Origin: CAZMGT01 sp964565895
GTDB taxonomy: Bacteria > Armatimonadota > Zipacnadia > UBA1398 > CAZMGT01
NCBI GenBank assembly: GCA_964565895.1
Contig: CAZMGT010000046.1
Location: 1-33,128, forward strand
Reading direction: 5' to 3'
DNA length: 33,128 bases
Below are positions 14,193-21,189 of the stretch, piece by piece; the stretch's first letter is position 1; every line of letters begins with the position of its first letter. Made by a program: the position numbers and the translations under genes. The notes below the pieces were generated by a model. It worked only from the letters and a program-made list of their open reading frames with translations, did not search any database and was not told the DNA's origin.

Positions 14193-15917
14193 CTAGCTCG
14201 CCTGCCGGCCCCCGCCCTGGGCGAGAAGCACACGGGCGATCCCCAGCAGCGCCCCGGCCTCGGCCAGGGCGTTCTTGTCGCCCGACTGGGAGATGCTCCG
14301 CGCGACCTCCAGCGCTCGCCGCAGGTCGCGGTGGGCTAGGTCCACCGCCGTTTGGCTTAGGAAAAAGCAGCGCGTAGGGGCGAACTTGTCCGGAATGCGG
14401 CGCATCATGGCCAGCCCGCGCTCGAGATCGTCTTTGGCGACGATCGCCGCGATACCGCCCACGGTGCGCCAGTAGGCCTCCGATGTCGTGCGCAGGGCCT
14501 CGGCCTGCTTTAGGGCAAGGTCCACATCGTACTGTGCCGTGGCCACGGCGATGAGCGAGAAAATGCCGCTCTGCCGCTGCGGGTCAAACAGGGCGTTGGC
14601 CAGGTTAAACGCGCGCTCTACCGCCTCGCGCGCCGTTTGCTTGTCCACGGGGAAAAGCTGCGAGGCAATGGCCAACAGGTCGGTAATGCACTCCTTTTTC
14701 TCCTGCGTCGGGGTGCCCTCGGCCTGTGCCCACCACGCGGCGGAGCTCATTGCGTTGCGGTAATAGCGCAGGGCAAGGTCCTTGTTGCCCGCCTCGAGCA
14801 GCCGCCGGGCCATGGCGATGTACGTTCGGGTTTTGTTCCCCGGGCCGGAGGCGCCGAGCGCGCGCTTGGCGAGCTCCGCGTCAAACGTCACGACATCAAC
14901 GGCAAGCATGCGCAAACGCGGCGGGTCGACCTCGCTCAGCTCGTCCTGTACGAGGGCCTTCGCCTGGGCGAAGACCTGTTGCGCGCGGCTGTCCTTGGCT
15001 GCGGCGAGCTCGCGCGCCAAGCCGGCCAGAGCAAGGCCCTTTTGCCACGAGTCGCCGACGTTCGCCGCGTAGGCAAGCGCGCGGTCGAAGAACCGCTTTG
15101 CCTCGGCAAAGCCGAGCAGTCGCGCCTCGGCGCACAGCTCGGTGAACACCTCGATTCCCTCGGGCGCGGGCTTTCCCTGCTCCAGGTCGCTCGCGGCAAG
15201 CTCCATTGCGCCAAGCGCCGCGCGCGGGGCAAACGCCGCCGTCTCGCCGACATACGTCCGCAAATACTCCATCCGCTGCCCCCGCGGCAGCCGCTTAAGC
15301 AGCTCCACGCTGCGCTGCTCGTCTACTTCGGCCAGGCCGATGGCCACGGCGAGGAGCTTCGTCGCTTCCTCGGGCTTGCTCAGGTCCTGCCCCACGTGCT
15401 TCAGCGCGTCCTCGGCGTTGGGCTTCTCCCGCCGCGTAGACATGCCAAACAGTGCCGCCTCAAGCGCCATCTCTTGCGCGCGGCTGCCCTTGACGAAGTC
15501 CGACTCGACCACCTGCAGCGCGCGCTTGGGGTAATAGCGCGCGATCTCGCGCACGGCGCCGATGCGAATGCGCTGCTTGTGCAGTTGCGCCTTGCGCGCG
15601 GCAAGCAGGGCCAGCTCGGGCACGTTGCGCGCGGCGATTAGCGAAACTTGCTCCAGCATATCCACGTCGAGCAGCGGCCGGGCGTTGTCGATCGCATCGG
15701 TGATTGCGGCGATCCCCTTGCTCCGATCGAACTGCAAAAGCTCCGCGCCGATCGCCCCGAGCACTCCCGCGCGCGCCCGGGCGTCGTCAACGCTCATCGC
15801 CAGATCATAAGCCTCGGCAAGCAGCTTTGCTGCAGTCTCTCGCGGCGCCTGCTCCGCCCCCTGCGCGCACATCCCCGCGAGTAGCAAACAAGCGAGGAAA
15901 ATCGTTCCTGCTTTCAC
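14193..15917 (-). CDS. Secreted helical-repeat (TPR/HEAT-like) protein of unknown function
   Basis: The protein has 574 residues from GTG 15917, preceded by GAGGGGTGGG; the frame stays open upstream to about 16415, but that part overlaps the divergent M14-like gene and has no signal peptide. The leader MKAGTIFLACLLLAGMCAQG is a Sec signal, cleaved most likely after AQG. The rest is almost wholly helical, rich in Ala, Leu, Glu and Arg, with repeating units of roughly 30-35 residues that carry phrases such as ALAYAANVG, AIGLAEVDEQRSVELL and AVATAQYDVDLALKQAE. This suits an alpha-solenoid used for protein contacts in the periplasm. No catalytic motif is seen. It is followed 87 bases later by the Gfo/Idh/MocA gene on the same strand. 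I do not recognise a named family. Confidence 0.8.
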   Translation of the reverse strand: MKAGTIFLACLLLAGMCAQGAEQAPRETAAKLLAEAYDLAMSVDDARARAGVLGAIGAELLQFDRSKGIAAITDAIDNARPLLDVDMLEQVSLIAARNVPELALLAARKAQLHKQRIRIGAVREIARYYPKRALQVVESDFVKGSRAQEMALEAALFGMSTRREKPNAEDALKHVGQDLSKPEEATKLLAVAIGLAEVDEQRSVELLKRLPRGQRMEYLRTYVGETAAFAPRAALGAMELAASDLEQGKPAPEGIEVFTELCAEARLLGFAEAKRFFDRALAYAANVGDSWQKGLALAGLARELAAAKDSRAQQVFAQAKALVQDELSEVDPPRLRMLAVDVVTFDAELAKRALGASGPGNKTRTYIAMARRLLEAGNKDLALRYYRNAMSSAAWWAQAEGTPTQEKKECITDLLAIASQLFPVDKQTAREAVERAFNLANALFDPQRQSGIFSLIAVATAQYDVDLALKQAEALRTTSEAYWRTVGGIAAIVAKDDLERGLAMMRRIPDKFAPTRCFFLSQTAVDLAHRDLRRALEVARSISQSGDKNALAEAGALLGIARVLLAQGGGRQAS

Positions 15918-16029
15918 GGCAACCCACCCCTCGTCGCGTTGTGCTTCGGGCTGCTTTGTCCCCGTTCCTCCCCGCCCCGCGGCAGGTTGTCCCCCGCAGC
16001 CCGCCGAACAGAGCCCCGAGGTGGACGAA

Positions 16030-16998
16030 ATGATCCCCCGGGCGCCCGATGTTCGCGTCCCTTCTTTTTGGATCGTCCGGCCGGACAGGGTATACGAATA
16101 TCTGGCCATTCTCATGGCGGGCGAGCTCGACGTATTCGGCACCTCGGCCGGCGGCCGGCCCTTGCACGCTGTTCGTTTCCCGCGCCCGGGCGCCCAGGAC
16201 ACGTTCCTCCTCCTTGCTGGGCTATATGGCCACGAGCCGGGAACCGTTGCCGCGGCGATAAACTTCCTCGAGGTCCTCCGTTGCGATCGCGACTTGCGCG
16301 CTAAGCCCTGGCCGCAGATCGTCCGCGCCGCGCGCACGATGAACGTTATCGTCGTCCCCATGCTCAACCCCGATGCCCGCCAGCGCTGCCCAGACAGCCT
16401 GGTGGGCTTTCCCACGCCCGCGCTGCGCTACTATGCTCGCGGGCTAACACGCGCGGGCCAGCTCGGCCCCGCCGCCGAGGCGCACGATGGGGTAAACCCG
16501 GAGCAAATGCTCCTTCTCGGCGGGTTTTACGACGACGCCGGCCTTCCCAGCGACCGTCACCACTCGCCCATGCTCACCAGCTCCGCCTCCGCCAAGCACC
16601 TCTTCGCCTACCTCGACCGCTACAAGCCTACCGCAGCGCTCGTGCTCCACGCGGGCTATGCCCCGCGTTTTCACATGACGCGTACGTTTCCCGAGGAGTT
16701 CCGCGAGAAGCTGCGCGCCGCGCACCGCCGCGCCGCGCAGCGCATTGCCGCCGGCGGAGCCAAAATGGGTCCCCTTGCCGGCGACCGCGAGCTGGCCAGC
16801 ACGGGGGAAAACGACACCGCGCGCATGCTTCATCTGCGCTATGGCGCCCTGGCCGCCATATTCGAGGGCCGGCAGGGGCTGCTCGACAAGCTCCCCGCGT
16901 GCGACCACGACCAAATCCTCGACGAATACCTCGTGGCCATCGAGGAGTTTATCCAGGAGGGCGTGGGCGGTTTCCTTCCCCGCGTCGAACCGAGCTAG
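16030..16998 (+). CDS. M14-like (carboxypeptidase-fold) protein with altered metal motif
   Basis: The protein has 322 residues from ATG, five bases after GAGGTGG; a GTG at 16021 is possible but overlaps that site. It resembles zinc carboxypeptidases of family M14: a strand followed by AGLYGHEPGT, then VVPMLNPDAR, VLHAGY with a candidate zinc His at 207, and a late FEGRQG Glu in the position of the catalytic base. In M14 the first motif is normally H-x-x-E. Here the first His is replaced by Tyr (Y66-G-H-E69), and a His occurs two residues later. The protein may therefore bind metal differently or have lost activity. No signal peptide is seen. It diverges from the helical-repeat gene and precedes the aldo/keto reductase by 141 bases. 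Confidence 0.75.
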   Translation: MIPRAPDVRVPSFWIVRPDRVYEYLAILMAGELDVFGTSAGGRPLHAVRFPRPGAQDTFLLLAGLYGHEPGTVAAAINFLEVLRCDRDLRAKPWPQIVRAARTMNVIVVPMLNPDARQRCPDSLVGFPTPALRYYARGLTRAGQLGPAAEAHDGVNPEQMLLLGGFYDDAGLPSDRHHSPMLTSSASAKHLFAYLDRYKPTAALVLHAGYAPRFHMTRTFPEEFREKLRAAHRRAAQRIAAGGAKMGPLAGDRELASTGENDTARMLHLRYGALAAIFEGRQGLLDKLPACDHDQILDEYLVAIEEFIQEGVGGFLPRVEPS

Positions 16999-17114
16999 GC
17001 GCGAAAGCGGGGGCACGTCAAGACCGACGATGCGCCGGCGGCTTCTGCATTTTTGCCTCCGCGGCAGGACCCTGCGCGCCCGCGCCGAACCTACTTCTGA
17101 GTGTGCATTAATCA

Positions 17115-17133
17115 CTCCGCATTTCGGAGGAGG
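17115..17133 (+). promoter_or_regulatory. Small hairpin overlapping the ribosome binding site of the aldo/keto reductase gene
   Basis: CTCCG (17115-17119) and CGGAG (17125-17129) form a perfect 5-bp stem with a five-base loop. The 3' arm is part of the strong ribosome binding site GGAGGAGG (17126-17133), which lies six bases before the ATG at 17140. Folding would mask half of the site. The stem is short, so its effect is uncertain. Confidence 0.35.
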
Positions 17134-17139
17134 AAAGCA

Positions 17140-18261
17140 ATGAGCGAGGGCAAGAGAGACAGGGAACGGGCGCGTCTTTCCCGGCGGGAGTTTGTGCGCG
17201 CGGGCGCGGCGACGCTGGGCGGCGCAGCGCTCGCCCGGGGCTTCGCCCGCGTCTGGGCACAGGCTGCCGGGCCGGTAAAGCCTTCCCCCGTCCCGCGCAG
17301 AAAGCTCGGGAACACCGGGCTCGACCTCCCCGTGGTCTCCGTGGGCACGGTTACCGGCCCCGTCCCCGCGGTAATCCTCCGCGCGTTGGAGTGGGGGATG
17401 AACTTCGTCCATACCTCCACCCGCTACTCCGGGGGCAAGGCGATTCTCCAGGTGGCCAAGGCCATTAAGGGCAAGCGCGACCAGTTCATCCTCGGCTATA
17501 AGTTCTATGGCGAGGACGACCTGGACAAGGGCCTGCGCCTGCTGGGCACCGATTACGTGGACATCCTCTTCTTCCACAGCACCAAGCCTGAGATCGTCAC
17601 CGCGGACATCGCCGACCGCTTCCAGAAGCTCAAGCAGGCGGGCAAGATTCGCTTCTTCGGCCTTACCTCACACGGCTCGGTGGACGCCGTCATGAAAAAG
17701 GGTCTGGAGCTGGGCTTCTTCAACGCTCTAATGCCCCGCTACAACTTGGCCAACCGCGACCTCATCGATCCCATCATCGCCGAGGGCGCGAAAAAAGGCA
17801 TGGGCGGCGTGGTGATGAAGTCCTGGGACGGGCTGAAGGGCAAGGACTATCGCCCGTTCTGGGCCTCTATTTTGCAAAAGCCGCACTGGACGACGATCTG
17901 CAAGGGCCCCAAGACCGTCGCCGATATCGACACCTGGGGTCAGTTCGCCCTCAACCCCCAGGCCTATGCGAGTGAGGCCCTGGTTGAGCAATATGCCGCC
18001 GCGTGCCGCGGGGTAACTTGCCTCGCCTGCGGCAGGTGCACCGCGGTGTGCGAAAACGGCGTTAACCCGTGCGAGATCCTGCGTTGCGAGATGTACGCCG
18101 TGCAGTATGGCGAGGTGAAGCTTGCCCGGGCGCTTTATACCAAGCTTCCCCCGGAGAGCACGGCGCTTGCCTGCCGCGACTGCGGCACGTGCAGCGCGGT
18201 GTGCCCGGGCGGGCTGGCCGTGGCCGAGCGCATTCGCCGCGTGCATCGCCTGCTCGCCTAA
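17140..18261 (+). CDS. Tat-exported aldo/keto reductase fused to two 4Fe-4S motifs
   Basis: The protein has 373 residues from ATG after GGAGGAGG. The leader LSRREFVRAGAATLGG is a Tat signal, consistent with export of a folded cofactor-bearing enzyme. Residues 50-280 follow the aldo/keto reductase barrel (RKLGNTGLDLPVVSVGT; TDYVDILFFHS; QAGKIRFFGLTSHG). Candidate catalytic residues are Y96, K121 and H146, but the usual Asp in the D-T-A motif is H91 in FVHTSTRY. The C-terminus has CxxCxxCxxxC at C294, C297, C300 and C304, and again at C345, C348, C351 and C355, so two 4Fe-4S clusters are likely. This architecture is known among predicted Fe-S aldo/keto reductases of uncharacterised substrate. 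A strong terminator follows. Electron transfer to or from a partner, rather than NADPH alone, is a plausible inference. Confidence 0.9.
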   Translation: MSEGKRDRERARLSRREFVRAGAATLGGAALARGFARVWAQAAGPVKPSPVPRRKLGNTGLDLPVVSVGTVTGPVPAVILRALEWGMNFVHTSTRYSGGKAILQVAKAIKGKRDQFILGYKFYGEDDLDKGLRLLGTDYVDILFFHSTKPEIVTADIADRFQKLKQAGKIRFFGLTSHGSVDAVMKKGLELGFFNALMPRYNLANRDLIDPIIAEGAKKGMGGVVMKSWDGLKGKDYRPFWASILQKPHWTTICKGPKTVADIDTWGQFALNPQAYASEALVEQYAAACRGVTCLACGRCTAVCENGVNPCEILRCEMYAVQYGEVKLARALYTKLPPESTALACRDCGTCSAVCPGGLAVAERIRRVHRLLA

Positions 18262-18282
18262 CCGAGCCACGCCAAACGCATA

Positions 18283-18317
18283 GGGAGCCGGCCAACGCCG
18301 GCTCCCTCGTTTTTTTT
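18283..18317 (+). terminator. Rho-independent terminator after the aldo/keto reductase gene
   Basis: A perfect 10-bp stem (18283-18292 with 18297-18306) closes a CAAC tetraloop and is followed by TCG and then eight T (18310-18317). It begins 22 bases after the stop codon. On the minus strand no T-run follows, so it acts mainly on plus-strand transcripts. Confidence 0.95.
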
Positions 18318-18354
18318 CACGCGGCCCGGCCCTCTTCGCGGGCCGGTATGCGTG
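18318..18354 (-). terminator. Interrupted hairpin downstream of the MerR-type gene
   Basis: CCGGCCC (18326-18332) pairs with GGGCCGG (18340-18346) around a seven-base loop. An outer arm CACGC (18318-18322) pairs with GCGTG (18350-18354). It lies 24 bases past the stop of the minus-strand regulator gene. No T-run follows on that strand, so it may be a non-canonical terminator or an RNA 3' end stabiliser. Confidence 0.4.
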
Positions 18355-18377
18355 GCGAAAAGCGCCTTTTGTGCAGG

Positions 18378-18830
18378 CTACGGGGGGACGACGATGGTCA
18401 GCCCTTCCCCGCGCATCTGGGCCGCCTCGCGCAGCAGGCGCCGGGCAATTTGCCCCAGGGAGATTTTTATCGCCCGCGGCATGCGCGCTAGGCGGCGCGC
18501 CGCCTCTTGTGCGTCGTCCACGAGCTCGCAGCGCTGGGCGAGGTCGCTGATGAGCACGGCCTGCGCGGGGATTTCGCTCGGCTCAACGCCCAAGTTGCGC
18601 AGGTACTCGAGCAGCGGCCGGCGGCGGGAGATGGCGATGCCCATTGCGGAAAGCTCCGCGGCAAGGCAGATGAGCAGGACATCGAGCAGCGTATAGTATC
18701 TGCCGCCGCCGCGGCCGCGTTGGGCGCGCACGGAGGCGCGGACAAGCTGCTTTTTATGCCAAAAGTGCAGTTTCGTGGGGCTGATATGGGCAAGCTGCGC
18801 CGCCGCCCGCGCGCTGAAGTAAACGGCCAT
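18378..18830 (-). CDS. MerR-type winged-helix transcriptional regulator
   Basis: The protein has 150 residues from ATG, preceded by GGGGAG. The first 70 residues match the MerR DNA-binding pattern: FSARAAAQLAHISPTKLHFWHKK as helix-turn-helix, then RYYTLLDVLLICLAAEL as the wing and second helix pair. The Tyr-containing phrase RYYTLLDV corresponds to the usual R-x-Y-s-x-x-D-v. The C-terminal part (about 75-150) is helical with no Cys cluster, so it does not look like a metal sensor; what it detects is unknown. It converges on the aldo/keto reductase and diverges from the M42 peptidase gene, whose promoter it may control. An inverted repeat lies just upstream of its start. Confidence 0.8.
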   Translation of the reverse strand: MAVYFSARAAAQLAHISPTKLHFWHKKQLVRASVRAQRGRGGGRYYTLLDVLLICLAAELSAMGIAISRRRPLLEYLRNLGVEPSEIPAQAVLISDLAQRCELVDDAQEAARRLARMPRAIKISLGQIARRLLREAAQMRGEGLTIVVPP

Positions 18831-18844
18831 CGCTCGCTCCCCGC

Positions 18845-18859
18845 GCAGAAAAGGTCTGC
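18845..18859. repeat. Inverted repeat in the MerR/M42 divergent promoter region
   Basis: GCAGA and TCTGC are separated by five bases (18845-18849 and 18855-18859). The element sits 15 bases upstream of the regulator start and 67 bases before the peptidase start, where a self-regulating operator would be expected. MerR proteins bind pseudo-palindromes, but five-base arms can occur by chance. Confidence 0.25.
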
Positions 18860-18925
18860 CTCGTTTTGCTGCCGAAACTGCCTAAGAAACTCTCCGGTTC
18901 ACCTCCCGCAAGAAAGGAGCCACCG

Positions 18926-20005
18926 ATGGACGACGACAGCCTAACCATCCTCCAGCGCGCCGCCGATGCCCACGGCGTGTGCGGACACGAGGACGAGGTG
19001 CGCGAGCTCATTCGCGAATATCTCGAGCCCGTGTGCGCGGAGATAAAATACGACAAGCTGGGAAGCATTATCTGCGAAAAGCCGGGCCAAGCCGACTCCC
19101 CACGCATCGCCCTCGACGCCCACATGGACGAAGTGGGGTTTATGGTCAAACTGGTCACCGACGAGGGCTTTGTCCGGTTCACCACCCTCGGCGGCTGGGT
19201 AGACCAAGTCCTCCTCGCCCAGCGCGTGGTCATCAAAACGGCCAAGGGCAAGATCCCAGGGATAATCGGCTCCAAGCCGCCCCACCTGCTTCCTCCAGAC
19301 AAGCGCCGGCAAATGATTAAAAAAGAGGCGATGTTTATTGACGTCGGCGCGCGGTCGAAAGAACAGGCGGAAAAAGAGTTCGGCATCCGCCCCGGCGACC
19401 CCATCACCCCGGACAGCTCCTTCCGCACCCTCGCCGACCAGGGCCGCCTCCTGGGCAAAGCGTGGGACGATCGCGTAGGCGTGGCGCTGATGATCGACGC
19501 CATTCGTCGCTTGGGCGACGACCACCCGAACACCGTGGTCGGCGTGGGCGCGGTCATGGAGGAACGCGGCCTGCTCGGGGCGATTACCTCGTCGCACGTC
19601 TCGCGGCCCGATGCCGCGATTATCCTCGAGTCGTCGATCGCCGGCGACATGCCGGGGGTTAAAGCCTACGAGAGCCCGGACAAACTCGGCGCGGGCCCCT
19701 CGATCATCTTCCACGAGGCGGGCATCGTTCCCCCGCGGCGCTTTCGCGAGCTCGCCCTGAAAACCGCCGAGGAGCTTAACATCCCCGTGCAACACGGGTT
19801 CCTCGAGCGCGGGGCCACCGACGCGGGCAGAATTCACATTCACGCAGAGGGCGTGCCCACCCTTACCCTGTGCGTGCCCGCGCGCTATATCCACAGCCAC
19901 ACGCAGATTATCGACGCCAGCGACTACGACAACGCGCTTAAGCTCGTCCTTGCTCTGCTGAAGAAGCTCGACGCGCAGACGGTCAAATCTCTCACACAAT
20001 GGTAG
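18926..20005 (+). CDS. M42-family metallo-aminopeptidase (TET/FrvX-type)
   Basis: The protein has 359 residues from ATG, with AAGAAAGGAG upstream; the open frame starts 20 codons earlier but without a good site. Motifs of the di-zinc M42 aminopeptidases appear in order: H66 in DAHMDEVG, D181 in AWDDRVG, the Glu pair E212-E213 in MEERG, and H323 in RYIHSH. The fourth ligand position, often Asp in V-D-V, is E235 in IILESS, a variation that may keep metal binding. These enzymes remove N-terminal residues from peptides as large cytoplasmic tetrahedral complexes; some were annotated as endoglucanases in the past. No signal peptide is present. It diverges from the MerR-type gene, and the next gene follows after 14 bases, probably in the same transcript. 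Confidence 0.92.
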   Translation: MDDDSLTILQRAADAHGVCGHEDEVRELIREYLEPVCAEIKYDKLGSIICEKPGQADSPRIALDAHMDEVGFMVKLVTDEGFVRFTTLGGWVDQVLLAQRVVIKTAKGKIPGIIGSKPPHLLPPDKRRQMIKKEAMFIDVGARSKEQAEKEFGIRPGDPITPDSSFRTLADQGRLLGKAWDDRVGVALMIDAIRRLGDDHPNTVVGVGAVMEERGLLGAITSSHVSRPDAAIILESSIAGDMPGVKAYESPDKLGAGPSIIFHEAGIVPPRRFRELALKTAEELNIPVQHGFLERGATDAGRIHIHAEGVPTLTLCVPARYIHSHTQIIDASDYDNALKLVLALLKKLDAQTVKSLTQW

Positions 20006-20019
20006 GCGGAGGCCAAGCC

Positions 20020-21189
20020 ATGTCCCGGTTGTCGCTTCGTGCTGCTCTGGTTATCGCTGGCGCGCTTGGGGTGCTCTGCGCAAGCCTCGCCGCGCCCGCC
20101 GGCGAACAGAAGGCGCAAGAGCAGCCGACGCAAAACTCGCCCCGCGCCGAGCGCAAGCGCCCGCGCACGCCCCCGTTTCGCTTCGCCGTGTTTGCCTTTG
20201 CCAACGAGACGATCTACCCCGAGCTGGACTATCTCCAGCTTGGCCTGCGCGACATTGTCCGCGCCACGCTCGCCGAACACGAGCAAATCGAGCTCATCTC
20301 CGCGCGGGCCATCGACCGCGCCGTGCGCCGCCTGGGCTATAGCCCATATCGCGCCATTCCCCCGGCGCAGGCCCTGCGCGTGGCGCGCGAGCTCGACGCC
20401 GACTTTTGCCTCGTCGGCCTGTTTTGCGACGGCCAGCAAACGTTTGCCTTGCGCGCAAGCCTCGTTAAGCTGGGCGACCCGCCAACGGTCTGGCCCATTC
20501 CCCACAGCTTCGACAGCGCCGACGATGCCCCGGGCGCGGGCCAGCGCGTGGCGGAAATGGCCATTCACTTCGCCGGCCTGCCCCCGCTGAAAGAATACCC
20601 GAGCTTTCTCCGCGGCCAGCGCCTGCGGGTCGTGCTGAGTGCCGACGCCGCGGAGCTTTCCCTGGCCCTCGCCCCGGGCCAGGGTGCCGAGCTCCACCCT
20701 CTGCGCTATAACATCGCCCAGGGACGCAACGTGCGCGCCGTCGCCGCTGCCCCGACTGCGCCCGACGAGCCGGGCCGGCTGCGCATCGCGCTAGCTCAGC
20801 CCAAAACCCACGCCGTTTCGGCAACGGTAGAGCTCGATGTCCTCCTCGCGCGGCTGCCGCAGCAAGCCGTTCGCCTGCGCGCGGAGAAAGTTGGGCAGGG
20901 GAGCGCGGAGATCGCCATCTATAACCTCAACCGGCCGGACCAACCCGAGCTTGTGCGCAGGGTGCGCCTCGACGCGCAAACGGCATCCACGGAGTTTTTC
21001 CTCGACTGTCCCCGCTTGCGGGCAAACGGGCCGGTGTTTTGCAAAGCGGCGCCGTTTGGCCGGGTGGCCGGCTCGCTGCCGCTTGCTTCGGAGGCGGAAA
21101 AAGAGGCTGGACAAGGCAAGAAGCCAGCGCAACAAGAGCCCGCGGGGAAAAAGCAAGGCACGCCCCAACCGGCGCAGCAGCCCGCCTAG
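20020..21189 (+). CDS. Secreted protein with TolB-N/CsgG-like domain
   Basis: The protein has 389 residues from ATG 20020, eight bases after GGAGG; an in-frame ATG at 19999 overlaps the peptidase gene and is less likely. The leader SLRAALVIAGALGVLCASLAA is a Sec signal. Residues about 55-150 (FAVFAFANET, QLGLRDIVRATLAE, ISARAIDRAVRRLGY, ARELDADFCLVGLF) follow the pattern of TolB N-terminal/CsgG-type domains that assemble in the periplasm. The middle part is beta-rich, and the C-terminus is a low-complexity Lys/Gln/Pro/Ala tail. No enzyme motif is visible. Its stop codon overlaps the symporter stop on the other strand within one CTAG. Function is unknown; a structural or envelope role is inferred. 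Confidence 0.7.
   Translation: MSRLSLRAALVIAGALGVLCASLAAPAGEQKAQEQPTQNSPRAERKRPRTPPFRFAVFAFANETIYPELDYLQLGLRDIVRATLAEHEQIELISARAIDRAVRRLGYSPYRAIPPAQALRVARELDADFCLVGLFCDGQQTFALRASLVKLGDPPTVWPIPHSFDSADDAPGAGQRVAEMAIHFAGLPPLKEYPSFLRGQRLRVVLSADAAELSLALAPGQGAELHPLRYNIAQGRNVRAVAAAPTAPDEPGRLRIALAQPKTHAVSATVELDVLLARLPQQAVRLRAEKVGQGSAEIAIYNLNRPDQPELVRRVRLDAQTASTEFFLDCPRLRANGPVFCKAAPFGRVAGSLPLASEAEKEAGQGKKPAQQEPAGKKQGTPQPAQQPA

Noticed and set aside
15918..16415. Upstream extension of the helical-repeat protein frame on the minus strand
   Set aside because: The segment runs over the divergent M14-like gene, is rich in Arg, Ser and Pro, and lacks a leader; the good ribosome binding site and signal peptide begin at 15917.
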